Assembly (NCBI RefSeq): GCF_008635795.1
Contig: NZ_VWRQ01000006.1
Location: 62,001 to 126,000 of the forward strand
Direction: 5' to 3'
Length of the DNA stretch: 64,000 bases
Origin: Paenibacillus tepidiphilus
GTDB lineage: Bacteria > Bacillota > Bacilli > Paenibacillales > Paenibacillaceae
Part shown: in pieces, positions 1 to 8,420 of the stretch
How the letters are laid out: every line of letters starts with the position of its first letter
How positions within the stretch are numbered: the stretch's first letter is position 1
Made by a program: the position numbers and the translations under genes
Notes under the pieces: generated by a model
Seen by the model: the letters and a program-made list of their open reading frames with translations, nothing else
The model's database searches: none
Told to the model about the DNA's origin: nothing

Positions 1-316
1 TATTTCTCACCTTGGCGGTGTAGTCTGTCGTCAATGTAATATAAAGCGATTGGATCGGCGTGGAATAGGCCAGCTGCTCACCGGCGGCGGCATAAATGAC
101 TCCGCGGTTCGCCGATAAAGGCACCGTCTTCGTCTCACGGCTGACCTCCTCTTCCGAAAGGGTAGGCCCTTCGACAAATTGGATAACGGCCAGACGGATA
201 ATGATAACGCAAAAAATGATAAAAGTCCCAAAGAAAAACAAATTGACGCGCAGCGCAAGCGAGCCTCGGCCCGCCGCCTGATCCGGCTGATGCCCGGGAT
301 GATCGAACCATTTCAC
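1..316 (-). CDS. Penicillin-binding protein (class B transpeptidase), N-terminal part
   Basis: This is the first 105 codons of a gene that runs off the left edge. The start is GTG at 316, preceded by AGGAG about ten bases upstream. The reading gives a short basic cytoplasmic segment, one membrane anchor (residues about 22-45, rich in F, I and V) and then a periplasmic stretch with SANRGVIYAAAGEQLAYSTP. In class B PBPs (PBP2/PbpA/PbpH type) the corresponding place has P-R-G-x-I-Y-D-R-N-G, so the match to the N-terminal dimerisation region is good. The protein would crosslink peptidoglycan during elongation or sporulation. The transpeptidase domain itself is outside the window, so the exact subtype cannot be told. 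Confidence 0.85.
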   Translation of the reverse strand, partial: MKWFDHPGHQPDQAAGRGSLALRVNLFFFGTFIIFCVIIIRLAVIQFVEGPTLSEEEVSRETKTVPLSANRGVIYAAAGEQLAYSTPIQSLYITLTTDYTAKVRN

Positions 317-495
317 TGAAAATACGCTCCTAATGAATCAAAGTAAGCATAGCTTCCTTTAAATTCATGTTCCCTCTCATCGCTGCCGGAAGCTTCGCCT
401 TAATATATTCATGATGACTCCCAGGGGCCTGCACAGACGCAGGAAACCGGGTCTTCCGCTATTGTACCATATCGGCCAAGGCTTGCGCTTCTTTG

Positions 496-1641
496 TCATA
501 GCACGTTCTCTTTCACATGGGTATCGGCGAAATCCTGATTATTGAACCAGTCTCCGCTGCCCGCCCAGGTCGAATCCAGCGGTATCCACACCTGCTGCTC
601 ACTTAGATACACTTCGTTCCAGGCATGCGCCCCGGTGCCTCCCTGCCCGTCATATCCCACACCTGTAACTACGCGGACCTGCAGGCCCTGCGAGCGGGCC
701 ATAACCGCATAGAGCCGGGCATAGTCGATGCAGACGCCAAGCCTCGTATCAAAAGTGTCCTGCGGCGTCTGCTCCTTCCAGATCCGGTTCTGCACATAAT
801 TCTCGGCCTTGTCATAATCATAGGAAATTCTTGAGCCGACCCAGTCGTACAGCTGGCGAGCCTTCTCCTCGTCGCTGCCGGCCGCGCCGGCGATATCCGC
901 GGCCGCCCCTTCAATGTCGGGCGAAATCGCATGGTCAATGACTTCATATTTCCGCCGGAGAATGTCGTTCATCTCTGCGCTTACGGCTTCAGTCAGTACG
1001 GGCAGCTTCCCCCGCACCTGTTCGACGCCCAGCGGCTCGAACACAGCCGCTGCACTTTGACGGTACAGCGGCGAAGATTCCACGTACCGGCTGAAGCCGC
1101 TGTCGGGGCTAAGCGCTACACCCAGATACAGGATGAATACGACAACCAGCCCCCGCACGAGGCCGAGGGCAAGTCCAATCACCGCTCCGCTCAGTCGGCT
1201 AAGCGACGTCGGCCTTCTTCCCTGCCATCTTCCTGTGGAGCGGGGCAGCGAGAACGGCAGCAGCATGAACAGGAGGCCGAGCATTAGACGGATCAGCATA
1301 TAGGCCAGGAGCAGGATCAGCAGGAACCGCACTACCGGCGATCCGGCTAGTACGGATACGGCTGTATAATACACCTGCTGCCAGCCGCTCAGCGTTCCGT
1401 CCGGGAGCTGTACGCCTTCGGCCCAGCTACCGGCTGCCGGCGACAAATATACCGCAGCCGGAATGGCCAGCGCCAGCGAAGCTGCAGCCAGCAGGCCGCT
1501 GCCCAGCAGGCCGAACAATCCGCCCGCCGCCCGGGCAAATCCGCGGCTCCAGCCCTGTACCAGCGAGAAGAGTACGACAAGCAGCAGGATGATCGAAATA
1601 ATGTCGGCGTTCCCAAGGCTGTCCACCCAGCGGTTCAGCAT
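496..1641 (-). CDS. CvpA-like membrane protein with C-terminal transglutaminase-like domain
   Basis: 381 residues. The N-terminal half has about four hydrophobic segments (roughly residues 15-35, 45-65, 100-125 and 150-175) in the arrangement of CvpA-type proteins. The C-terminal half is a transglutaminase-like (cysteine protease fold) domain: Cys in GVCIDYARLYAVMAR, His in GAHAWNEVYL and Asp in PLDSTW form the expected Cys-His-Asp triad. It is predicted to be membrane bound with the enzyme domain outside. The substrate is unknown; wall-related work is possible given the PBP gene downstream on the same strand. It is preceded by the 1684-2139 gene, 42 bases apart and probably cotranscribed. 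Confidence 0.75.
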   Translation of the reverse strand: MLNRWVDSLGNADIISIILLLVVLFSLVQGWSRGFARAAGGLFGLLGSGLLAAASLALAIPAAVYLSPAAGSWAEGVQLPDGTLSGWQQVYYTAVSVLAGSPVVRFLLILLLAYMLIRLMLGLLFMLLPFSLPRSTGRWQGRRPTSLSRLSGAVIGLALGLVRGLVVVFILYLGVALSPDSGFSRYVESSPLYRQSAAAVFEPLGVEQVRGKLPVLTEAVSAEMNDILRRKYEVIDHAISPDIEGAAADIAGAAGSDEEKARQLYDWVGSRISYDYDKAENYVQNRIWKEQTPQDTFDTRLGVCIDYARLYAVMARSQGLQVRVVTGVGYDGQGGTGAHAWNEVYLSEQQVWIPLDSTWAGSGDWFNNQDFADTHVKENVL

Positions 1642-1683
1642 GTCATCTCCTCCTTATTCAGAGCTTCCTGCAAAAGACGCAGG

Positions 1684-2139
1684 TTAACTTCCGGCCCCGT
1701 TCTTGCGGGCCTCGTCGATAAAAGCTTTCGTTGTATCGGTAACGCTCCATTGCCCAAGACTGACCCCGCGGAAAATCACTTCCACTTTATCGTTACCGGC
1801 CGCACCCTTCACTTCCAGATTAGGCGTAGTAATCGTAAAGGTTCCGTCCCCGCCCGAGGTATACTTCGCTTCCTTCGCCTCGCTGAGCATCATCTCCTGG
1901 GCTTCGCTCTTCAGCGTGCTCACCGTACTGTCGGTCACTTTATTCACCGCATCTCCAATCTGCTCCATCGTAACACCGCTATAGATGAACAGACCGGCGA
2001 TAATGACGATTACGATTGCCCATTTCAGCACTGTTTTGACCAGATTGATTACGGCAAAAAGCAGAATGAGAGCAATTACGATCACCAGCCAGTTCTCTCT
2101 GATAAACTGTGACCACACTTCCGGATCCATCAAGTTCAT
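1684..2139 (-). CDS. Small membrane-anchored protein of unknown function
   Basis: 151 residues. Two hydrophobic segments (about residues 15-35 and 38-55) are followed by a hydrophilic, probably extracytoplasmic domain with alternating beta-like character (TFTITTPNLEVKG, VEVIFRGVSLGQWSV). No family recognised. It sits directly upstream of the CvpA/transglutaminase gene on the same strand, so the two likely form one operon and may act together at the membrane. The ATG at 2139 follows a purine-rich stretch but no strong ribosome site. Confidence 0.6.
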   Translation of the reverse strand: MNLMDPEVWSQFIRENWLVIVIALILLFAVINLVKTVLKWAIVIVIIAGLFIYSGVTMEQIGDAVNKVTDSTVSTLKSEAQEMMLSEAKEAKYTSGGDGTFTITTPNLEVKGAAGNDKVEVIFRGVSLGQWSVTDTTKAFIDEARKNGAGS

Positions 2140-2364
2140 AACACCCCTGTCATAAATTTCATCGAATAAATATCAATACTATCATTATTATACATGATTG
2201 ACTTGTTTATTAAACTCCGGGTCCTATCTTCATGAATTATACATTAATTGGTATAAGCCTCCAAACGTGGACGTACAGTACAAGTAGGCTTGTATGAGAC
2301 TGTATGCCAAAGCGCCCGGCCCTGTCACTTCAGCAAGCGGCCGGACATTTCGGAGGTGTATCAC

Positions 2365-3537
2365 GTGAAGACTGCACTATGGCTGTACCTGTTTCTCTTT
2401 CTTGCTTTCTTCGATTTGCATGCGCAGTATCCCATTCTGACGCCGTTTGCCATTTCCCTTGGCGCGGGACCGGCGTTTATCGGCTGGATGATGGGCATGT
2501 ATTCGCTGACCCATCTTCCGGGCAATCTGATGGCCGGCGTGCTGGTCGACAAGAACGGCAGCCGCCGTTACATTGTCTTCTCGCTTGTCGCCGCCGGCTG
2601 CATCCTTCTGCTGCAGGCGCATGCCCAGCTTCCGTGGCATCTGCTGCTGCTGCGGGCGGCCAGCGGCTTCGCACTGGCCTTTCTCTCGCCGGCCTGCATG
2701 ACGCTGCTGGCTTCGCTCTCCGCCAATCCGACGACCCAGGGCAAATATATGTCCGGCCACGGCATCATCCACACCCTGGCCTCGGTCGTCTCACCGGCAG
2801 CAGGAGCCTTCATCGTGCACCGGGCCGGATATTCCGGCACCTTCTCTACACTCGGCTGGCTGCTCATTGCCACCGGCGTCATGGCCTTCTTCAGCGTCCC
2901 CCGCCACGTAGGCACGGGCATGAAGCCGAGCCCTGCGGAGCCGAAGCTGGAGCCGGAAGCCAATCCCGGATGGTCTTCGCTTCCGGTATCCAAACGATAC
3001 TTCCTGCTGCCGTTCTTCGTCTCCTGCTCGCAGGGAGTGCTGTTCTTTGAGCTGCCGCTCTCCCAGGGCACGGATGGAATCGTCTCGACCGGCATCCTGC
3101 TGTCGCTGATGAGCATCGGTGCACTGGTAACGCTCAGCCTGCTCTTTCTGAACCGCGTGGCCCCCGGCCTGCGCATCGCCTGTGCGCTGCTGGCCATGGC
3201 GCTGCTCTTCTTTGCCCTCGCCGCCTGGGACGCACTTCCCGCAGGCGTGATTCTCTTCCTGCTGGGCGCAGCCAAGGGCGTGCTGTTTCCGGCGATGGCC
3301 TCACTCTTCATCAGCCTGGGCGGCGGCGGAAAGCTGGGCCGGATCTTCTCGCTGCAGTCCATCGCCATGTCGCTGGGCGCCTTCGCCGGCCCGGTCATTG
3401 CCGGACAGCTGCGGCAGAGCATCTCCCCCTATTTTCTCGCCTTCGTCTTGCTGATGACTGCACTGCTGCTGCTTCCGCCGGGAAGCTCCGGCAAGTCGAG
3501 AGTCTATAACGCTGACTTGAACAGCCGTGCCGCTTGA
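2365..3537 (+). CDS. MFS transporter
   Basis: 390 residues with about twelve hydrophobic segments, the usual length of a 12-helix major facilitator. The loop between helices 2 and 3 reads GVLVDKNGSRR, close to the family signature G-x-x-x-D-R-x-G-R-R. The open frame extends 25 codons further upstream, but GTG at 2365 is preferred because GGAGGTG lies six bases before it. The substrate is not evident; drug or metabolite export is typical for this subgroup. It is a single gene with a strong terminator 85 bases after the stop. Confidence 0.8.
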   Translation: MKTALWLYLFLFLAFFDLHAQYPILTPFAISLGAGPAFIGWMMGMYSLTHLPGNLMAGVLVDKNGSRRYIVFSLVAAGCILLLQAHAQLPWHLLLLRAASGFALAFLSPACMTLLASLSANPTTQGKYMSGHGIIHTLASVVSPAAGAFIVHRAGYSGTFSTLGWLLIATGVMAFFSVPRHVGTGMKPSPAEPKLEPEANPGWSSLPVSKRYFLLPFFVSCSQGVLFFELPLSQGTDGIVSTGILLSLMSIGALVTLSLLFLNRVAPGLRIACALLAMALLFFALAAWDALPAGVILFLLGAAKGVLFPAMASLFISLGGGGKLGRIFSLQSIAMSLGAFAGPVIAGQLRQSISPYFLAFVLLMTALLLLPPGSSGKSRVYNADLNSRAA

Positions 3538-3621
3538 GACTTCTGGAGCGCATGCAGGTGCGTAAGTCCGCAATGCGCCGATCCCGAAGCCGACAAGCCC
3601 CGGCGGCTGCATGCCGAACAG

Positions 3622-3668
3622 AGCTGTCCCAAGCGCCGTGATATGGCGGCTTGGAGACAGCTTTTTTT
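3622..3668 (+). terminator. Rho-independent terminator of the MFS gene
   Basis: AGCTGTCCCAAGC pairs with GCTTGGAGACAGCT (one bulge) around a GC-containing loop, followed by seven T. The rest of the 3538-3920 gap shows no convincing gene. Confidence 0.8.
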
Positions 3669-3920
3669 GCCGAGAATAAGGAATGGCCTGCCGAAATATC
3701 CACCTTGTTTTATGACATTTCCCGGGGAATGATGACAAGCACAGGCTTTGCTGTTAATCCAGCGGTTTATTAGATAGAATAACAATATATAACGGGGAAG
3801 TTGTTGATCTGGAGGAGCGAACGGGTCCGCCTGAAAGCTCTCCACAGCTACATCGCTAGCTTATGCTGTCGCCGGATTTCTCACTCGACTCAATGCCACA
3901 ACTATGCGGAGGTGACAGAA

Positions 3921-4277
3921 GTGTCCATTACCATTATTGTCGAAGGCAAGAACGACCGCAGCCGCTTAAGGCGGTTGTTGACAGACGAGGTCGATATTCT
4001 GTGCACCTTTGGGACACTGAATACCCAGAAGCTGGATACGCTGCGGCGCAAGATTGGCGATAGCGAAGTATTTCTCTATATGGACAACGACAGCTCGGGC
4101 CGGAAGATCCGCGGCGTACTCAGCGATGTCTTTCCGGATGCCGTCCACCTTTACACCAGACGGGGATATGCCGGCGTCGAGGGCACTCCGGACGAGTACA
4201 ATATTACCCAGCTTGAAAAGGCCGGGCTGGAGGAGTTCATCATTTATCCCGCTCCTTCTCCCTTCATTGAACGTTAA
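3921..4277 (+). CDS. Small Toprim-domain protein (YusF-like)
   Basis: 118 residues that are essentially one Toprim domain. The first strand carries the conserved Glu (TIIVEGKNDRSRLRRLL), and the metal-binding acidic motif is DxD-like in VFLYMDNDSSGRKIR. Toprim domains bind Mg2+ and act in topoisomerases, primases, RNase M5 and OLD nucleases. The stand-alone small form resembles B. subtilis YusF, whose role is unknown. The frame is open 40 codons upstream, but GTG at 3921 has GGAGGTG eight bases before it. No operon partner. Confidence 0.8.
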   Translation: MSITIIVEGKNDRSRLRRLLTDEVDILCTFGTLNTQKLDTLRRKIGDSEVFLYMDNDSSGRKIRGVLSDVFPDAVHLYTRRGYAGVEGTPDEYNITQLEKAGLEEFIIYPAPSPFIER

Positions 4278-4374
4278 TCCTGATTCATCAAGATTCCCCG
4301 CTAAGCAGGGCTTAACATGAAGCTGATTCAGGTACTTTCGGGGAGCACCGACAACTCATTATTTTTTTCACACC

Positions 4375-4425
4375 AAAAAACGCCTTATCGTCCAAGCCTG
4401 AAGGAGGCTGAAGCGACAAGGCGTT
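4375..4425 (-). terminator. Rho-independent terminator of ctaB
   Basis: On the minus strand CGCCTTGTCG and CGATAAGGCG form a stem with a secondary internal hairpin (AGCCTCC/GGAGGCT type), followed by six T. It lies 14 bases beyond the ctaB stop. Confidence 0.8.
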
Positions 4426-4438
4426 AGTTATGTCCGGC

Positions 4439-5374
4439 TTATCCGTGAATCGTGTTGAGTACAAGCACGATCAAGCTAACCGTCAGGTAGTTAATGGAGA
4501 AGAAAAAATTCTTCTTGGCCCAGGCTTCGTCATCCTTCGCCTTGAAGCCCGACACCGTCAGATACAGCCAGGCCAGCGACAGTGCTGTCGAGATCACCAG
4601 GTAGAATATACCGGCATAATCATAGATGTACATCAGCACCGGAATCGGCAGCAGCAGGGCCACATAAGGAATCATTTGCAGCTTCGTGCGGCGCACGCCC
4701 TTAACGACCGGCAGCAGCGGGAAGCCCGCAGCTCTGTATTCCTCCTTGCGGCGGATGCCCAGTGCCCAGAAATGCGGCGGCTGCCACAGGAAGAGCATCG
4801 CGAACAGCAGCCAGGCCCCCAGGTCCACCCGGCCGGTGACGGCCACATAACCGATTACCGGGGGCATTGCCCCGGAAATGGCGCCGACGGAGGTACTCCA
4901 GGTCGATGTCCGCTTCAGCCAGAGCGTATACACCACGACATAGACGAACATGCCGACAATACCGAACAGTCCGGCCAACGCACCGGAGAAAGCAAATAAT
5001 ACAGCCAGCCCTGCAATGCCCAGAACAATCGCATAGATCAGCACGGTCTGCGGCTTCAATCTGCCCGTCGGGAGTCCGCGCTCGCGGGTCCGCTCCATTT
5101 TCATATCCAGATCCCGGTCAAAATAGTTGTTAAACACACAAGCAGAAGCCATAACCAGCATCGTTCCCAGCAGGGTGAGCAGCAGTCTGCCGTAATTGAC
5201 ATCCCACCCCGAGGCGACCCAATATCCCGCAAAAGCGGCGATCAGATTGGAGCGGATAATGCCCGGCTTGGCCACGGTAATAAAATCACGCCAGCTTGCA
5301 CCTTCCGGCGACTTGGCCGACATGGATGCGGAATCGGAAGAAGCATGATAACTGAATTGATTGTCCACGTTCAC
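4439..5374 (-). CDS. ctaB: Protoheme IX farnesyltransferase (heme O synthase)
   Basis: 311 residues with about nine membrane helices, as in the UbiA prenyltransferase family. The family's first aspartate-rich site is clear: NNYFDRDLDMKMERTRERGLPTG. The enzyme adds a farnesyl group to heme B to make heme O for aa3/bo3-type terminal oxidases, acting in the cytoplasmic membrane. Here it stands alone rather than beside ctaA or the oxidase genes. The start is GTG, either at 5374 or two codons later; AAGGAGGA lies just upstream and cannot decide. The upstream region is shared with the divergent YfhP-like gene. Confidence 0.95.
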   Translation of the reverse strand: MNVDNQFSYHASSDSASMSAKSPEGASWRDFITVAKPGIIRSNLIAAFAGYWVASGWDVNYGRLLLTLLGTMLVMASACVFNNYFDRDLDMKMERTRERGLPTGRLKPQTVLIYAIVLGIAGLAVLFAFSGALAGLFGIVGMFVYVVVYTLWLKRTSTWSTSVGAISGAMPPVIGYVAVTGRVDLGAWLLFAMLFLWQPPHFWALGIRRKEEYRAAGFPLLPVVKGVRRTKLQMIPYVALLLPIPVLMYIYDYAGIFYLVISTALSLAWLYLTVSGFKAKDDEAWAKKNFFFSINYLTVSLIVLVLNTIHG

Positions 5375-5496
5375 TGTTCCTCCTTCAAGAGACTTCTTAA
5401 CGTTCCGCCAGAGCCGGTATTACCGGCTTAAAACGAGAGTTTTGAGCGAAATTTTCGTTTAGCTGTTAACTTTATCATATCAAAATTGAAAAACCT

Positions 5497-5557
5497 TTGA
5501 CAATCATTGACCTTAATGTTCATCAATTTGACAATTACGTGACGACAATTCGTTGAC
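5497..5557. promoter_or_regulatory. Repeated TTGAC motifs between ctaB and the YfhP-like gene
   Basis: Four copies of TTGAC on the plus strand begin at 5497, 5507, 5528 and 5553, in AT-rich DNA between two divergent genes. Some may be -35 elements or a direct-repeat operator; no clean -10 at 17 bases could be assigned to any of them. Confidence 0.3.
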
Positions 5558-5629
5558 GAATGCATTAATAACTCCATGCAAATTTGGGTAGTAATTAATA
5601 GAGAACTTCCGTACAAAGGAGACCTGACC

Positions 5630-6631
5630 ATGGATACCGCTACACATTTTGTTATGGGCCTCGGCTTGGCCGGACTTTCCAGCGTTGATCCCGCCGTCGC
5701 TTCCGAGCCCAGGCTCGCCGCAGCGGTACTGGTCGCCACGGTGCTGGCTTCCCAGGCACCCGACGCCGACACGGCGCTGCGCCTGAAGAAGAACAACGCG
5801 CTTTATATCCGCAATCACCGGGGGATTACCCACTCCCTGCCGTTCCTGCTGCTGTGGCCGCTGCTGATTACCGTTGTCATTGGACCGCTGTTTGGCTTCT
5901 TCGGGCTTGATCCGCTCAGCCATATCGCATTGTGGAGCTTCATCGGAGTTGCCGTACATGTATTCAGCGACCTGTTCAACACCTATGGCACACAGGCAGC
6001 CCGCCCGTTCACCGAGAAATGGATAGCCTGGAACATCATTCATATCTTCGATCCGTTTATCTTCGCCAGCCATGCGGCGGCCATCATTCTCTGGATCACC
6101 GGACTCGTGCCGCCCGCCCCGCTCTTCATTGCACTGTATGCCGGTATTGTCGCCTATTATGTGTGGCGCACGCTGGTGCATGCCAGGGTCACGCGCAATA
6201 TCCGCCAGCGGGATGTGCATCATGAGAATGGGGACCGATATCAGGTCATACCGACCATCTCACCGTCGCGCTGGAATGTCGTCAAATGCAAGCCGGACGG
6301 CAGCTATAATATCGGCTTTCTGACCAATGGGCGGCTGGAATGGTTCAAGCATGCGGTATGCTCTGCCCATCCTGCCGTCGAGCACTCCAAGGCCCATCCC
6401 GACATCCAGGCCTTTCTGTATTTCACTTCGTACGCCGTGGCCGAGGTTGAGGAATTGCCCTCCGGTTATATTGTACGCTGGGGCGATGTCCGTTATTTAC
6501 ACCGCAAGCAATTCCCTTTTGTTGCGGTGCTGGCAATGGACCACACCTTCCATCCGCTGGGTTCTTATGTAGGGTGGCTCAGCAGCGAGAAGCTGGATGA
6601 GCGCTTTGCGGTCGACCCCAGCCCGCAATGA
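5630..6631 (+). CDS. yfhP: YfhP-like membrane-bound metal-dependent hydrolase (YdjM family)
   Basis: 333 residues. The N-terminal ~170 residues match the YdjM/YfhP membrane family: MDTATHFVMGLGLAG, then SQAPDADTALRL and NHRGITHSLPF, where His and Asp residues would bind metal, with four to five helices. The C-terminal ~150 residues are a soluble beta-rich domain, as in B. subtilis YfhP (about 327 residues). The physiological role is unknown. The start is ATG at 5630, with AAAGGAGA nine bases before it; the open frame upstream is ignored. It ends in a strong terminator. Confidence 0.8.
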   Translation: MDTATHFVMGLGLAGLSSVDPAVASEPRLAAAVLVATVLASQAPDADTALRLKKNNALYIRNHRGITHSLPFLLLWPLLITVVIGPLFGFFGLDPLSHIALWSFIGVAVHVFSDLFNTYGTQAARPFTEKWIAWNIIHIFDPFIFASHAAAIILWITGLVPPAPLFIALYAGIVAYYVWRTLVHARVTRNIRQRDVHHENGDRYQVIPTISPSRWNVVKCKPDGSYNIGFLTNGRLEWFKHAVCSAHPAVEHSKAHPDIQAFLYFTSYAVAEVEELPSGYIVRWGDVRYLHRKQFPFVAVLAMDHTFHPLGSYVGWLSSEKLDERFAVDPSPQ

Positions 6632-6700
6632 TCACTTGACGGCCGTCTCCCGATACGGCACAATCACTATAAAGCGTTTGCAGCCTGTCTTGGAGGCAAA

Positions 6701-6740
6701 GAACCCGGAGCGCTGACCGCGCTCCGGGTTCTTGTGTTTA
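6701..6740 (+). terminator. Rho-independent terminator of the YfhP-like gene
   Basis: GAACCCGGAGCG pairs with CGCTCCGGGTTC around a short loop, followed by a T-rich tract. Confidence 0.8.
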
Positions 6741-6774
6741 TTATCATTTTACCAGCAGAAAGGAAGAATGCCGC

Positions 6775-6969
6775 ATGGGCAAGGGCCTCTCACTTTGGTT
6801 TGCCATTTCTTCGATTGCACTGCTTACTGCAGCCTCCATCTCCATCAGCTATAATATCTGGCTGGTGCTGCTGTTCAGTGTACTATGCATACTGAATATC
6901 GGCTGGGGCTTTATCCTTAAAGCACGCCTGCGGCGTAAACAGGAAGGCGGCTCGAACCAGCAGGCTTAA
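6775..6969 (+). CDS. Small two-helix membrane protein
   Basis: 64 residues with two hydrophobic segments (about 5-25 and 28-48) and a basic, Gln-rich tail (RLRRKQEGG). No known family. ATG at 6775 has AGGAAG upstream at fair spacing. It follows the YfhP terminator, so it would need its own promoter, and its last four bases overlap the 3' end of the convergent trpS. Small size and lack of a recognised family keep confidence moderate. Confidence 0.5.
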   Translation: MGKGLSLWFAISSIALLTAASISISYNIWLVLLFSVLCILNIGWGFILKARLRRKQEGGSNQQA

Positions 6970-7955
6970 CGCTGCGGAAGAAAGCCCATCCGCTCCTTGA
7001 CGCCGGCCAGCGTTGCGGAAGCAACGGAGCGGGCCTGCTCTGCGCCCTGGGCCAGAATGTCCGGCAGCATGCCGGAGCTGCGGATTTCCCGGTATCTGTC
7101 CTGGATCGGCTCAAGCGTCGATACGAGCAGCTCGCCGAGATTCTTCTTGAACCCTCCGTACATCTGGCCCTCATATTGGTCGGCGATTTGCTGCAGGGTC
7201 ATTCCCGAGCACTCGGCGTAGATGCTCATCAGGTTGCTGATCTCCGGCTTGTTCGCCGGATCATAGACGACCTCGCGTCCCGAATCGGTTGTGGCCCGGC
7301 TCACCTTCTTGCGGATGACATCAGGCGGATCAAGCAGCGCGATGTAGCTGCCCGCGTTCGGGTTGCTCTTGCTCATTTTCTTGCTGGCGTCATCCAGCGA
7401 CATGATCCGTGCGCCCACCTTCGGGATATAGGGCTCCGGTACAGTGAAGAATTCACCGAACCGGTGATTGAACCGCGCCGCCAGATCGCGGGTCAATTCC
7501 AGATGCTGCTTCTGATCCTCTCCCACCGGCACCAGATCGGCATTGTAGACGAGAATGTCCGCCGCCATGAGAGACGGGTAGACAAAGAGCCCTGCTCCAA
7601 CCGAATCCTTGCCGGAGGACTTGTCTTTGAACTGGGTCATCCGCTCCAGCTCACCCATGGCTGTCAGCGTCGTCAGCATCCAGCCGAGCTCCGCATGCTG
7701 CGGAACATGCGACTGCATATATACGCGCGCCATATTAGGATCGATACCGGCTGCAAGATACAGAGCCGCTACGGCTTCGGAGTTCTCGCGCAGCGCGGCA
7801 GGGTCCTGGGCCACCGTAATGGCATGCAAATCCACTACCATGAAGTAACATTCATATTCCTGTTGCAGCTTGACGAAATTCTTGATCGCTCCGATGTAGT
7901 TGCCGAGCGTCAGTGAACCGCTCGGCTGAATGCCGGATAATACTTTCTTGGTCAT
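6966..7955 (-). CDS. trpS: Tryptophanyl-tRNA synthetase
   Basis: 329 residues, the usual length for bacterial TrpS. Class I signatures are plain: PSGSLTLGNY at residues 11-20 (the HIGH-type motif is TLGN in this enzyme) and KMSKS at 193-197. It charges tRNA-Trp. The frame is open five codons further, but ATG at 7955 is chosen because GGAGGGG lies seven bases upstream. Expression is expected to follow tRNA-Trp charging through the T-box leader immediately upstream. Confidence 0.97.
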   Translation of the reverse strand: MTKKVLSGIQPSGSLTLGNYIGAIKNFVKLQQEYECYFMVVDLHAITVAQDPAALRENSEAVAALYLAAGIDPNMARVYMQSHVPQHAELGWMLTTLTAMGELERMTQFKDKSSGKDSVGAGLFVYPSLMAADILVYNADLVPVGEDQKQHLELTRDLAARFNHRFGEFFTVPEPYIPKVGARIMSLDDASKKMSKSNPNAGSYIALLDPPDVIRKKVSRATTDSGREVVYDPANKPEISNLMSIYAECSGMTLQQIADQYEGQMYGGFKKNLGELLVSTLEPIQDRYREIRSSGMLPDILAQGAEQARSVASATLAGVKERMGFLPQR

Positions 7956-8011
7956 GTTGAACCCCTCCACGCAATTTACTTGATATCTTCCACACCGAAT
8001 TCATGACAACG

Positions 8012-8280
8012 ACAAAAAAGGCCACACATCCGCAAGGGACGTGTGACCGTGGTGCCACCCTTATTCGCTGTCTCAAACGTTATCCCTCAGAATCAGTCCC
8101 GGGACAGCCTTGGCTTCCGGTAACGGGGAAGAACCGGCCGGTCTACTGGGACTGAAATAGTCCTGTTCAACTCGGCGCTCAAGGGCCCATTCAGTCAAGA
8201 TACGCTGCCTGGTTCGCATCACCCACCGGCTTTCTGAAAGCGCATTCTCCACTTACTTGTCCCTGTCATCACGTTGACAT
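8012..8280 (-). promoter_or_regulatory. T-box riboswitch leader of trpS (tryptophan specifier)
   Basis: On the minus strand the conserved T-box core AAGGGTGGCACCACGG lies at 8062-8047. It is followed at once by a terminator hairpin (GGTCACACGTCC pairing with GGATGTGTGGCC, 8047-8020) and six T. The T-box core can instead pair to form the antiterminator when uncharged tRNA binds. A UGG triplet at 8189-8187, inside a stem I-like segment (GAATGGGCCC), is the likely Trp specifier. This agrees with the downstream trpS. The 5' limit is estimated from the promoter. Confidence 0.9.
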
Positions 8281-8294
8281 GATTGGTTGCACTT

Positions 8295-8323
8295 ATCATA
8301 AGATGTTGTACAGTTGTTGTCAA
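8295..8323 (-). promoter_or_regulatory. Sigma-A promoter of the trpS leader
   Basis: Minus strand TTGACA (8323-8318), exactly 17 bases, then TATGAT (8300-8295). It is a near-perfect vegetative promoter that starts the T-box leader. Confidence 0.85.
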
Positions 8324-8420
8324 ATCCGATGTTACCGCCGGCAGAAAATCTGGTATGATTGATTATATTTCACGGCTTGATCCGCAGCAGTTCAAGTAAC
8401 CTAAAAGGAGCATGGAATTT

